From Plazaster borealis (lineage: Eukaryota > Echinodermata > Asteroidea > Forcipulatida > Labidiasteridae), in contig CM037461.1 of assembly GCA_021014325.1 (NCBI GenBank), positions 23,483,376-23,547,375 on the forward strand: a stretch of 64,000 bases of DNA, in the 5' to 3' direction. The notes under the pieces were generated by a model. The model searched no databases, was not told where the DNA came from, and was given only the letters and a program-made list of their open reading frames with translations. This document shows, piece by piece, positions 1 through 12,400 of this stretch. Numbering within the stretch: the first letter of the stretch is position 1; each line of letters begins with the position of its first letter. Made by a program: the position numbers and the translations under genes.

Positions 1-412
1 ATATCTCAAAAAGGCCTACCTCCATGATTGGATCATAGAGTATCGAGCATTGAGATTCGATCGGCCCCAACGGTCGCACTCACTGGGACCGAGCAAAGCC
101 TTGGGAACGATACTTCGCCAAGGTACCATCAATTGCAGCGCCCTCTATTGAAGAAGCTGGCATTATTGTTTACAAAAAGGAAAGCATGGGTCTATAATCT
201 CTCGATCATCAGACTCAGAGATCGGCAAAAACATTGGATGTAATTAATAATAATAAAAATTACCCGTTATATTGATCGAAAGCAATTCTGAACTGAAATC
301 TGAGAAGACCTTAGTCCACGCATGAAGGAAGGAAGCCCCTTCCTCCATGTGGTCCACGTAAAACTATAAGTCCAGTTATGAAACTTTTGTTTGTATATAA
401 AAATGGAGGGTT
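1..412. other. No gene recognised
   Basis: No coding segment, SRCR motif or tRNA-like box is recognisable here. Short reading frames lack any family signature. It is probably an intron of the SRCR gene or its upstream flank. Confidence 0.5.
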
Positions 413-801
413 TTTAAAGGTATCGTACACGTTTGGTAATGACTCAAGATATATATTAGCATAAAAACTGACTTGTTAATTACGAGCAACAGCGAGCTGT
501 TGATAGTATAAAACATTGTGAGAAACGACTCCCTCTGAAGAAACGTAGTTTTTGAGAAAGAGGTAATTTCTCACTAAAATAATAAAAACTTCTTGCAAGA
601 AGTTTTTATTCCTATCTGAAAGCACACAAATTTGTACAACAACTTGAACAAGGGTGTTTTTTCTTTCATAATTTTCTTGCAACTTCAATGACCAATTGAC
701 CCCAAAGTTTCACAGGCTTGTTATTTCATGCATATATGTTGGGATACACCAAATGAGAACACTGGTCTTTGACAATTTCCAAACGTGTCCAGTACCTTTA
801 A
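413..801 (-). mobile_element. TTTAAAGG-family inverted-repeat element, copy 1
   Basis: About 390 bp bounded by inverted ends of the form TTTAAAGGtatcgtacacg / cgtgtccagtaCCTTTAA with a conserved TTGGTAAT next to them. The interior contains an internal hairpin (cttcttgcaagaag). Identical architecture occurs at 10404-10778, 17857-18244 and 39056-39431. No coding capacity, so this is a MITE-like non-autonomous DNA transposon. The flanking TTAA resembles a TTAA target site. Confidence 0.85.
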
Positions 802-1051
802 TTATTCCTCCACGCATCAACAACGAGAACGATGCCGTTAGACCCCCCCCCCCCCCCGGCCGTCTGGGTAACCGACCGCCCTCCCAGATATGATTAAAGC
901 AGAGCTGCCAACATTTGCATAATATTGCATTCAGGGAGATTTTGTACAACAATCAGGGAGATATTTATAATTACATTCAACATAACAAGGAAAAAGTTTC
1001 TATAATCAGAGAGATTTTCACATTATTAAATTTGTTCACCATGTAACGTTT

Positions 1052-1370
1052 GTTAATGTCAAAGACCAGTGTTCCCACTTGGTGTATCCCAACATGCATA
1101 AAGTAAGCCTGTGAAAATTTGGGCTCAATTGGTCATCGAAGTTGTTGTACAAATTTGTGTGCTTTCAGATAGGAATAAAAACTTTTTGGAAGAAGTTTTT
1201 ATTAATTATTTTAGTGTGAAATTACCTCTTTTTCAAAAACTACGTTACTTCAGATGGAGTCGTTTCCTACAATGTTTTATACTATCAACAGCTCTCCGTT
1301 GCTTGTTACCAAGTAAGTTTTTTTGCTAATATTTGTTTGAGTCATTACCAAACGTGTACGATACCTTTAA
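1052..1370 (+). mobile_element. TTTAAAGG-family element, copy 2 (5' truncated)
   Basis: Shares the interior of the family (gtcaaagaccagtg..., the aagaagtttttatt hairpin, caacagctctccgttgcttg) and the right end aacgtgtacgatacctttaa. The left terminal repeat is missing. It lies opposite in orientation to copy 1, so the two form a large imperfect inverted pair around 800-1050. Confidence 0.8.
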
Positions 1371-1883
1371 CACGATTGAATAAACATTCGGTCGTCCATG
1401 CCGTCCAGCGCGGGTTTGTTTATCAATAGAAAGGTCTAAACACAGCGTTCCAGCCACTACGGCCTCAAGCACGTGTTTATGTTGACATTTGCAGCGCCCT
1501 CTATTGAACGACATTGCATTGTTTTTGAACGTCTTATTTTAATAAACAAGGCAAAGGCCATTGATCGAAATTGATCTTGAGGTCATACAGCAAAAACATG
1601 GGTGCGGCGGGGAAGCCGTTTTTGTTGGTTTGGCAGCTTATTCTTTTGTCATCTTGCTCAAGCTTTCTCGTGATTTGTTCCGCTGCTGCTGTATACATCA
1701 ATATAAACGGTAATGAAGCCATGTGTTTTATGTCGTGAAAATAAATTTCCCGCCGGACATGCCGGAGAAGATTTTTAATAATTTCTTTAATTACTAAAAT
1801 ATATGTACTATGATTTCTCTGCTGCAACAAGTGCAACAATCGGTATTTGACACGACAGTGTTAATGTTTTGGGCAGTTGTTCT

Positions 1884-2060
1884 TATTCCTCCATGGATTG
1901 GCTCAGTGGTTTCTTCCCTGACCTTCACCTCTGTGGACCCCGCGGTTCGATTCCCGGACCGAATCCTTGCAGGCTGAATTGGGTCCTTCACTCTTCAGTC
2001 CCTGTCCCCCTCCCCTGTCTGCATGGATGGGCTTTCCCTCGGGTAGGGGATGATTTCCGC
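1884..2060 (+). mobile_element. tRNA-derived SINE (A-box/B-box head)
   Basis: Contains an RNA polymerase III A-box-like TTGGCTCAGTGG and a B-box GGTTCGATTCC (about 1947-1957), spaced like a tRNA. The fold is degenerate, so I call a SINE head rather than a tRNA gene. Confidence 0.55.
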
Positions 2061-2486
2061 ATCCGGTGGTATTGTAATGAAGATTTCTCACCAATAATAG
2101 TTGTAAACATCTTGACATACAGGTGGCCCATCATTACAAGTCTCACTCCCCAACTTTACATCTATCTATATACAAAATTTCCCAGGCTCATCTCAAGACC
2201 CCCATCCACTACTGACCAGACTTCCCTGCTGACCATTATCTAATCTTGTTCTAGGAAATGATGTCATTGGTCTTATGTATTTTCTCTGTGACATCATTTC
2301 TAAATATAGACCTACTCCACTTTCAGAAATCCTTTATAACCTCCTCCAAACTCTCATTCAGGGTTCTCGTTTTTATCCTGTAAACCAGAGACTTGCCTCT
2401 TTACGTATTTACTAACTAGATTTATTGTACCTATATTATTATACATACTACGTTTGCAATGTTGCTAAGAATAATAAATCTCAACT

Positions 2487-2628
2487 GGTCTGGGCTCAAT
2501 TTCATGGCACTGCTTACCGTGGAATTCTGCGCTTACGCCCAGCTGCGTCTTATAGAAATACACACGTTATAATGTGCGTAAGCGCAGAATTGGTATTTGG
2601 TAAGCGGTGCCATGAAATTGGGCCCTGT
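2487..2628. mobile_element. Short inverted-repeat element (CAATTTCATGGCACTGCTTACC family)
   Basis: About 140 bp with terminal inverted repeats caatttcatggcactgctta / taagcggtgccatgaaattg and a palindromic interior. A second close copy lies at 18619-18746 and a related one at 30635-30870. Non-coding; MITE-like. Confidence 0.8.
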
Positions 2629-3063
2629 TCTACGAAATCGCGCTTGTTTTGTCTTGTGCATCATTATTGTTTCCCTGATGTCCACGCTGCCTCTCTGCTC
2701 CGGCACGCTCATAATTGTCACTCAATATACCACATTTCTGCGTTACAGATGTTGGACTTTATTTCCCTTTTTAAAAATATTCCTCTTGAGGAATTGGTAG
2801 CTGAAACGTTAAATTTTGACCTTTTATTTTCAAAGGAAAATTCAAGCGCACATGACATTTCATCGCGCGGACGGAACTCCCGCACACTCATGCTTAAAGG
2901 ATCAAAAAATGGAGTGTAGCAAGCAGCGTTGTCAAAACCTTATTAATTAAGAACTGGTATCGTGATTTTCGATAGTATCTTGGTATCGCCCTTGAAGCTT
3001 ACAATCAATAGCAATACTAGAAGCTTTTTAAAGTTCACAAGTGTTTGGTCTCTCTCTATTCAG

Positions 3064-3450
3064 ATCCAGATTTGAGGTTACGAGTGCGGAGTGGCTCAAC
3101 AGATTCAGTTGGACGGCTTGAAATCGAATACATCAAGACATACTCTGATTTCTCAACGTTTAAGTGGTTTGGTACAATCTGCGATCACAACTTCCGTCTT
3201 GAGGAAGCTACTGTAGCGTGCCGTCAACTCGGATATCGATACGCCGAAGAGAGAACAACACCATACTTCAACTCAGATGGTTATTTGGATTTAGTCCTTC
3301 AGGAGGTGAATTGCAACGGGAATGAAGATAAACTCTTGGACTGTTACTATGTCGTCAATGAGGGGATGTCGACCTGTGGCCGCAGCAACGATGTCGGAAT
3401 CGCCTGCACCAATGAGAAGCCGCAGGACACATCACCTGATATCAGCCCAG
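3064..3450 (+). CDS. SRCR exon A1 (cassette 1)
   Basis: 387-nt exon, phase 1 at both ends, acceptor ...ctattCAG and donor GTGAGT. It encodes an SRCR domain with the family markers GRLEI, a TIC cysteine, EEATVACRQLGYR, NCNGNED, LLDCYY and GIAC. Six cysteines are present in the group A pattern. It is the first SRCR exon in the window. Confidence 0.92.
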
Positions 3451-6400
3451 GTGAGTTACGTAGCATGATTGTCTTGAAAGAAGTTGTCGATCACTGCATG
3501 AGTGTGAAGCAGGGCTTGAATTAGGGGAAGAAAATCCACAAGACCACAGAGCTTGTCAGGCCTAGAATTACACGGAGGCAACAGAGGCCATGGCCTCTGT
3601 TGTCTCTGGTCTTTGCCTTGGTACCCCTTCAAAAGTTTCCCATAGACTTTAAGATTTTCCAATGGAAGTGCCCTTTACAAAATGGAAATGGCCTTGCCCT
3701 CTCAAAGATGAAAGTCCTGGGGTCGATTTCACAAAACTCTTCCTAACTTAGGACTAGTCCTAGGCAATGCTAAGAGATAGGACTAGTCTTAAGTTAAGAC
3801 CAGTTACTTGTCCTAACTTCAGATAAGACTAATCTTATCTCTTTGTGAAATCGGCCCCTGGCCTGACTTGTGGCTCCAAAAGTTTAGGGCCTACTGGACC
3901 AGAATTCTTTTTACAAGACCAGAATCAAAATAAGAAAACTGTTTTTATTTGAACAAGCGCTAAGACTTGTAAGAGAAGATTGATTTCAACTGTCTTTATG
4001 GTTATTAAGTATACTTCATTTATGTCATTACTCAATAAAATTGAAAGGTATTTTATCAGACTCAACTTAGTTAACATTTGAACATATTATTTTGTGTTCA
4101 AGATGTTACACAGTGAGGTATTATTCTTCATTAATGTTCAATTAAAAAAAGACCGCCGAACTTGTCCAGTCAAAGGTTTACTGGCCCGACACCAAAACTA
4201 CTGGCCCGACACAAAAACTACTGGTCTCGGGCCTGTGGTCCAATGTAAAATTTGAGCACTGGTGAAGTGAACTTTACCCCCAAAAGTTTATACAATTTAT
4301 AAACCTTTGTTCCAAAACAAAACTGCATGAATCACCTAGCCCTATATCCCTACCAAATCCTCTTTAGGGAGAAACCACTGTGTGCATTTCTCTTGGCAAG
4401 TCAGGGATCTCATTGTGGCAACAATATTTTCAAAGGAAAACAATTACTCAAGATGCTCCAAAAACTTCAGAAAACTAGGCGAAAACCCCCCAATAATATG
4501 TTAAGCGTCCCCGCCTGCTTTTGGTCTCATTTTCTGTTGCATCTTGCCCTTAATAAGAAGCCAATATGTCATTTCCTGAGTCCAAGTGGCAACCATCTTG
4601 AAAAAAAATTACTTGGCCGGTTGTCTTGAAAAATGTGTCGGGCGGCCATTTTAGAAGGAAAAAAAAGGCCCCCCTCCTTTTTTTTTCAAAAAGGCAGGAC
4701 GCTGAAAAAATGATTTTTATTATTTTGTTTTGCCTTAGCAGGGTGGGCATGTTTTAATCATGAGCAAACTTTGCTGACCAAAATCATTTTGTTTCTATGC
4801 AGGTGAATTACGACTGGTTGGAGGCCCTAATCCCTATGAAGGTCGTGTGGAAGTGTTCTTGCCTGAAACTGAAGAGTGGGCCACTTTTTGTAGCAGGCAT
4901 TGGGACTTCCGGAAGGCTGAGCTGGCCTGTGAGAAGCTTGGGTACCGTCCTGCTACATCAACCGGGACAATGCGCTACGGAGCAGGGACTGGTCCAATTG
5001 CCAACTGTCAGGCGACAGACAACAATCTGAGAACTACGGAATGTCAGATCATAAATGGGACAGATCCAACCTGCAGTCATGACATGGATGTAGACATAGT
5101 CTGTAGCGGCAGTGAGCCAGGTAAAGAAGTTTGTCTTCAAGCTCGGCCAAGAAAACATGCCTAGAAAAAATGCCAACACAGTTAAACAAACTGTTTGAAT
5201 TTGAAAAAGCACACTAGGAGAATGTTTATCTTATTTGTATTATGGGTAAGTATTCTTCAATACTCAACAGAATTATATTTATCAGACTGAAAGTCAACAT
5301 TTGAACACAAACACAAGACCGCCGGACTTGTCCAGTCATGAGTTTACTGCCCCGATGCTAAAATCACTTGCCTAAGGCCTGCAGTCCAGTGTAAAATTCG
5401 AGCCCTGCTACAAATCAGCATTTACCTTGACAAATAACAATTTATGACCCAACCTTTAAGTTTTTAATTCCTATCTGGGCCCAATTTCATAGAGCTGCTT
5501 AAGCAGAAAATATTGTTTAACAATTTTCTGCTTAGCAGAAATGAACAGATACCAGTCACAAATTGTACATGTGACATGGTATTTTGGCTGGTAACCCTAT
5601 TCTGGTAAGCATTATTTTGTTGTGCTTAGCTATTTTGTTCTGCTTAAGCAGCTCTATGAAATTGGGACCTGATCAAACCTGACATGTGGTTGTCACCTGT
5701 GAAATTGCTCATGCACATTTACATATGTTTGTTTTGTGAAAGAGTGCTTTTTACTTTTCGGGTTGAAATTTGATTGCCTTTTGGCATTCGGTTTTGTTTT
5801 CAAATTGAAAGGTCGACAGGGTCAGGTCAGACTTGTTGATGGATCAACCACAACTGAAGGACGTGTAGAGTTCTTCGACCAAAACACTTGGAAGACGCCG
5901 TGCTCGGATGACTGGGGGATTGAAGAGGTCCGGGCAATTTGTCGACAGCTCAACCTTGCTCAACCCTCATCAGCAGTACCACCACCAGGAGGGTTGTTCG
6001 GAAGGAATGAAGCAGGTGCCATTTTGCAGAATAGTATCATGTGTGTTGGTCAAGAGCTAACTCTTCAGAGTTGTACCTGGACAAAAAGAAATTCATGTAG
6101 AACCGGCGATGCTGGTGCTCGATGTGGCGTCATTGTCAACAAGGAAGGTAACAATTCCTTTAAAGGGTCTGTGTTCGTTTGGTAATGACTCTGAAAATTA
6201 TTGGCAAAAAAAACTTACTAGGTAAGAAGTACAGCAGCTTTGGATACTATAATGCATTTTGAGAAACTTTTCACTCACTGCCCTTATGGAAAAATATATC
6301 ACTTTTTATCCCCCAAAAAATTGAATCTTAGAAGGGTTACTGACAGTAACCTTTTTTAAGATTGTGTATTCCAATTGCAGATTATTCTTTATACATAACC

Positions 6401-9400
6401 GCTCCAGATTTTCGGCAATATCTCAAAAACGCTACCATTTTTGGAAATGAAATTTTCACAGGTTAGTTTTAGGGTATAAATCTACAATTATGTAGGATTG
6501 AAACAAACAGTGGGTTCCAATCATAAAACGTGTGCAATCCCTTTAACATTTTGTATACAAAAAAGAAATTAAATTTTTTGGTGAACAAAGGAAAAATTTA
6601 ATAAACCGGGTTTGAACCTGCGATCTTCGTATTAACATGCCGACGCTCTACCAACTGAGCTATCTAGCACTAATGTTGGCAGTCTCCCTACTTTGTTTGG
6701 GAGTGCCAGTCAGAAGCCAATCATGTCAATCCAGAGGTCGCCTGGGCCCAATTTCATAGAGCTGCTTAAGCAGAAAATATTGCTTAAAAAACTGTCTGCT
6801 AAGCAAAGCAGAAATGAGCAGGATACCAGTCACAAATTGTACATGTGACATGGTAGTTTGGCTGGTGACCTTATTCTGGTAAGCGAAATTGTTGTGCTTA
6901 GCTACTTTTTGTGCTTAAGCAGCTCTATGAAATTGAATTGAAATTTACTCAGTCTCTTTGTGGTGTAATTACTTGTTATTTGAAAAAAACAATTTCATTT
7001 GCTTTCATGCAATTTAGATGAATTTCAATTTCCCGATTCTCTCTCAGCAGCCCAAGAGTTGGATCTGCGTCTGCATAAGGGGCGTTCAAGCTTAGAAGGC
7101 CGTCTGGAAATACTCTACCAAGGGGTTTGGAGAGGTGTCTGTGATAGCAACTTCGGAATGGAGGAGGCAACGGTGGCTTGTCGACAGTTGGGATTTCAAT
7201 CTGCAAGTAGGAAAAAACGTTTTGACCGAAGCTACAGGGATTTATTTCTCAACATGGTCAACTGCAACGGGAATGAGGAAAGTCTTCTAGACTGCTACCA
7301 TGTCTTGAATGACTGGGCGTGTCAGGTCGAAGAAGAAGTTGGTCTTGTCTGCTCAAATCTTCCCGTCTCGAGTGTACAACCCGATCCCTTAATTGGTGAG
7401 TATAGCTGTGGTCGCATTGGATTAATTTTTTACCGAGACCGTGGTTAACATTCCAATAGGTGAAACTTATCAGCGTCCGCACTTGGACTACTGATGTGGG
7501 TAAACTAACCAGCACGACCGGTGAAACGAACCGACTAACTTAAAACAAACACAAGAGGGCGCTATCGCAGTGACCTTTGACCGGGGGAGCTTACCCGTAA
7601 TGCAACTTTAAACTCAAAGGAAATATATTTGCACTGTGTTGACTCACAGGTGACCTACGACTAGCAGGAGGACCTAACATTTATGAAGGCCGAGTGGAAG
7701 TCTACATTTCAGAAACCATCGGTTGGGCGACCGTCTGCCGAGACCACGTGGACTTCCGTTGGGCCGAGCAAGCTTGTCAGAAACTGGAGTATCGTCCTGC
7801 GACCTCAGTGGGTAGTGGTCGCTATGATACGGGTAGTGGTTCGATTGCAAGATGTCCAGCAGTGACCGACAGACTGGACACTGAGAAATGCCTAGTCGTT
7901 GGTGACAGCGACCCTACCTGTAGTCACAGCACAGATGTAGATATTGTCTGTAGTGGTGTTGTTAAAGGTAATTAAACTTCACAGAGGGACACCATTCATC
8001 AAAAGATGACATGTCAAAGTCATAATTGTTTTTGTTTGTATTGTGATGTCACATTAATTGGCTAGTTACATTGGTCAATTAAGATTGTCAGTTTTGATGG
8101 CCAGTTCAATGGTCAGTTTTGATGGTCAGTTTTGATGGGTGACAGTTATGATAATCAGGTACGATGGTCAGCTACATGTACGATCAGTGATAATCTTAGC
8201 TGTGATATCAGAACTCATGTTCTTGTTCTTTAGACCAGATGTCCTACGATGGTCTGAAGGATTGAAGGTTACGATTATTGCAACTATGGTAATGTCAACA
8301 TATTGACAAGAATCAATGACCTTGTTTTGTGCTTTCAATTCAAACAGTGCTTTTTCAAATCAGTGCTTTTGTAATTTATAATTTTGTTCATTTTAAAGGT
8401 CGACAGGGTCAGGTCAGACTTATCAATGGATCAATTGAAACTGAAGGACGTGTAGAGTTCTTCGACCAAAACACTTGGAAGACGGTGTGCTCAGACGACT
8501 GGGGGATTGAAGAGGTCCAGGCAACCTGTCGACAGCTTGGCCTGCCTCAACCCTCATCAGCAGTACCACCACCAGGAGGGTCGTTCGGGAGGATTGAAGC
8601 AGGTGCCACTTTGCCAAATAGTATCACATGTACCGGTCAAGAGCTAACTCTTCAAAATTGTTCGTGGACGCCAAGAACCACGCCGTGTACCGCCGGTGAT
8701 GCCAGTGCTCAATGTGGTGTGAGGCAAGCAGGTAAGGAGCCCAATCTTACACCTGGGTGCAGAGAAGCAAATTATGGTAGTTTCTAGTTGCTCACTGCAG
8801 GACACAGACGCCATGAACTCTCCATCAGGGAAACTGTTACAGTAATGACCTCCTGTGCTTGCATGCCATTCGGGGGGAAACACCGATTTAATCACCGATG
8901 TTTAATCGGTTTAATCACCGATGTTTTTCCCTGTAACCTTTTATTCCTGTATATTCAGTGCATTTTTGTAGTTTTTATGTAAGCTGGGATCCATGGGAGA
9001 TCAGCAAGTTTTTTCTCACTGAATGGATTACCCAGGATAAACAAGAAATAAATAAATAAATAAATCAATCAAATGTAAATATTGAATTGGGAATAAAGAA
9101 TACTCCTTTTTTTAACCCTCACACTGATGTTAAGCAACCAGCCTCGCTACCATGGGCAGCGCGCCGTATCGATACCTCTCGTCACTAACCCCAGGAAGGG
9201 AAGCACTAAAAAAACAAGGCTGATTGGCTGACCAAAAGTGATTTCTCTGCGCGCACGCTTGTTAAAAATATTTGAGGGCTTGTATGGCATTTAGTACGCA
9301 CGTGTCAAAAGTCGCTTGTTTTAATTGGCCATAGTGGCCGCCTGCGAGATTTGACCTACTTCCTGTCAAACAAGAGAGTCAAAGAAAAGGTGTTTTGACT

Positions 9401-12400
9401 GAATTGACATTTTCCAATGTTTCCCATGTTAACATAGAATCTACAATTCTAAAACAAAACCATGTATTTCTGTTTCTTAATAATTTTACTGACATTATTT
9501 TTTCTGGGGCAAAAAATCAACAAGTTTAGCAATGTCTGGGCATATTGTGATGATTATACAGAATTGAATGGTCTCTAAAAGGTTAAGCAGAAAAGGCAGG
9601 TTATTCTTCCAATTTTAATCTTATTTCCAATTTTGTTTGCCCTCTGAAAATCAATAAAATTGTTATTACATACATACATGTATATATAGAGTTTAACCCA
9701 TCCAGTAACTGACCGGCAGCCGATTTCACAAAGAGATAAGACTTGTCTTATCTGAAGTTAAGACCAGTAACTGGTCTGAACTTAAGACTAGTCCTATCTC
9801 TTAGCATTGCCTAGGAGTAGTCCTAAGTTAGGAAGAGTTTTGTGAAATCGACCCCAGATATTGGGTGGTGAGAGCTGAATTACAATCTTTGTTCTATCGG
9901 GTCTTCAATCAATTTGTCAATCGTCAGTCACCATTCTATGCATGTAATATATTTCGCAAATGTGGAAATCATGAAATTGTCAGAAATTAGCAAGTAATTT
10001 AATGAATCTTTGTCACTGAACAGCTGGGGAATTTGATCTCCGTTTGGTTGACGGAAATACAATCACAGAGGGCCGCGTGGAGATGCTGTACCAAGGCGAG
10101 TGGGGAACCTTTTGTAAAACAAATGTAAGAGACGTAGAAGGAGCATTCATCTGTAAACAGCTTGGATTTCAATATGCCGAAGAGACTAAGTCCTTCGGGC
10201 CAGGCAGTGGGAAGATTCTTGTCGAAGCTTTAAACTGCAACGGGAATGAAGAGAGTGTTTTAGAGTGCTATCATATATTTGATAACTCTGGCTATGGGTG
10301 CAATCACAGAACAGATCTTGGTGTCATCTGCTCAAATCTTCCCCCACTGACAGAAGAAGCTCATCTTACCATCGGTGAGTTAAGTTAGTAAAGATATTAT
10401 GCCCTTAAAGGCACTGGACACGTTTGGTAATTGTCAAAGACCAGTGTTCTCACTTGGTGTATCACAACATATGCATAAAATAACAAGCCTGTGAAAATTT
10501 GGGCTCAATTGGTCATTGAAGTTGCAAGAAAATGATGAAAGAAAAACACCCTTGCTGTACAAATTTGTGTGCTTTCAGATAGGAATAAAAACTTCTTGCA
10601 AGAAGTTTTTATTATTTTAGTGAGAAATTACCTCTTTCTCAAAAACTACGTTACTTCAGAGGGAGTCGTTTCCTACAATGTGTTATACTATCAACAGCTC
10701 TCCGTTGCTTGTTAACAAGTAAGTTTTTATGCTAATATATATTTTGAGTCATTACCAAACGTGTACAGTGCCTATATAAAACGTATTGACGTGCATTAGG
10801 GGACACGATTGAGTTATTTTCGATGGTTTCAGCCATTGGGCCTGGGGAGGGACGGTGTACAAAATTTCAGCAGTCAAAGTGTTAAAGGTACGATCATAGA
10901 GTGGTAAACACTTAAAAAAAAATTATTTATTTAAATTTTTTATTTTAATTCTTTAGACAATACAATATACAACAGAGGCCGTCCAGGGAAAGGCAGAAGT
11001 TAAAAAACTGTCATCAAAAAAGATGTGCCCTCCCAGCTCTGTTCACTCTTGCCAGCAGATATTGAATCAAAATGGAAATCCATTGTAAGCATCACATCTT
11101 TTTGATCGCTTCGATCTTGTGAGCATCAAATCTTCTTTGTGGCGTGTCGTGGCCGAGCAGTCTAGTTCACTGGACCCAAGCTCTGGTGTTGCCAGCAGCA
11201 GAGTGGGGGTTCAATTCCCGGTCATGACACTTGTGCCCTTGAGCAAGGCACTTAACCATAACTGCTTCATAAAAAGTTGGGAAGGTAGTGCATTCTGCTC
11301 TACCAGCCAGGCTCCTGGTGGATGATACCCATGCCTACATCCTTACGGACTGTGAAGGGGGTAACCCTGTTTCAGCCCAAGGAGTAGGTGGCAACGTGCC
11401 CCTGGTGGCAGGTGATTAGGGTCGAAAGCCCAAATCAGATAAGTGTAGCCCTCACCTTGAAGTGGCCGTACGGCCTTGTGATGTAAGGCAATCTCTAAAA
11501 AATATAAAAAATCGTTGATCTTTGAAACTACACCACTGGCCCACTGATACATTCCAAGACAAGAATAAATTAGCCTAAATAATAACTTCGTTTTGCTTCA
11601 CAGGTGACCTACGACTAGCAGGAGGACCCACCCTTTATGAAGGCCGGGTTGAAGTCTACGTTTCAGATATCATAGGTTGGGCGACTGTCTGTCAGGAAAA
11701 TGTGGACTTCAGTTGGGCCGAGCAAGCTTGTCAGAAACTGGAGTATCGTCCGCTAACCTCAGTGGGTACAATGCGGTATGCTATGGGCGACGGTCCAATC
11801 GTCATCTGCCCCGAGGCAAACGGAGGACTGGACTCTGAAAACTGTCAACTTGTAAACCAGACGGATCCAACTGTTTCTTGTAATCACACCAGGGACATTG
11901 ATGTTGTCTGTAATGGCATCGAAGTAGGTAAGTCGTAGTCATACTTCAACCATTGATCATAAATGTTTTTCTCAAGACCTTCTTATCGTGGGTCTAATAC
12001 TGACTGCAATTTTATGTTACCTCTTTAACCCTTTATAGACCATAGCGGCCGGAAACGGCCTGTACCAATAGTTGCCGCAAATGGCTGCAACATTTAACCT
12101 GCTTTCACTCGATCAAAAAGGTCAAAGTAAAGGTCATGACCTGAATTGTGTTTACATTGTTTTTAATTCGTGTCTTCCTTTGTGATTTGTGTACCTTTTG
12201 GGTTTTTTTTAAAGCAATTTGTTTAATCTTTTTATCTTCGTTAGTGCCTTGTGCACATTTACTGTTTTTCCTGTTTTGTCTGCTTTTTATCCTTTTGACT
12301 TGATGTACAAAATGTCCGCAAATCAATTAATATTAGTGCTCGTCCCCAAACCAACGATGCTACTTTTCCTTTAATACTGATAAATAAAGGTAGTTTTGGA

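Noticed and set aside
2425..2919. 164-codon ORF upstream of the SRCR exons
   Set aside because: It spans the 2487-2628 inverted-repeat element and has no domain signature or splice context.
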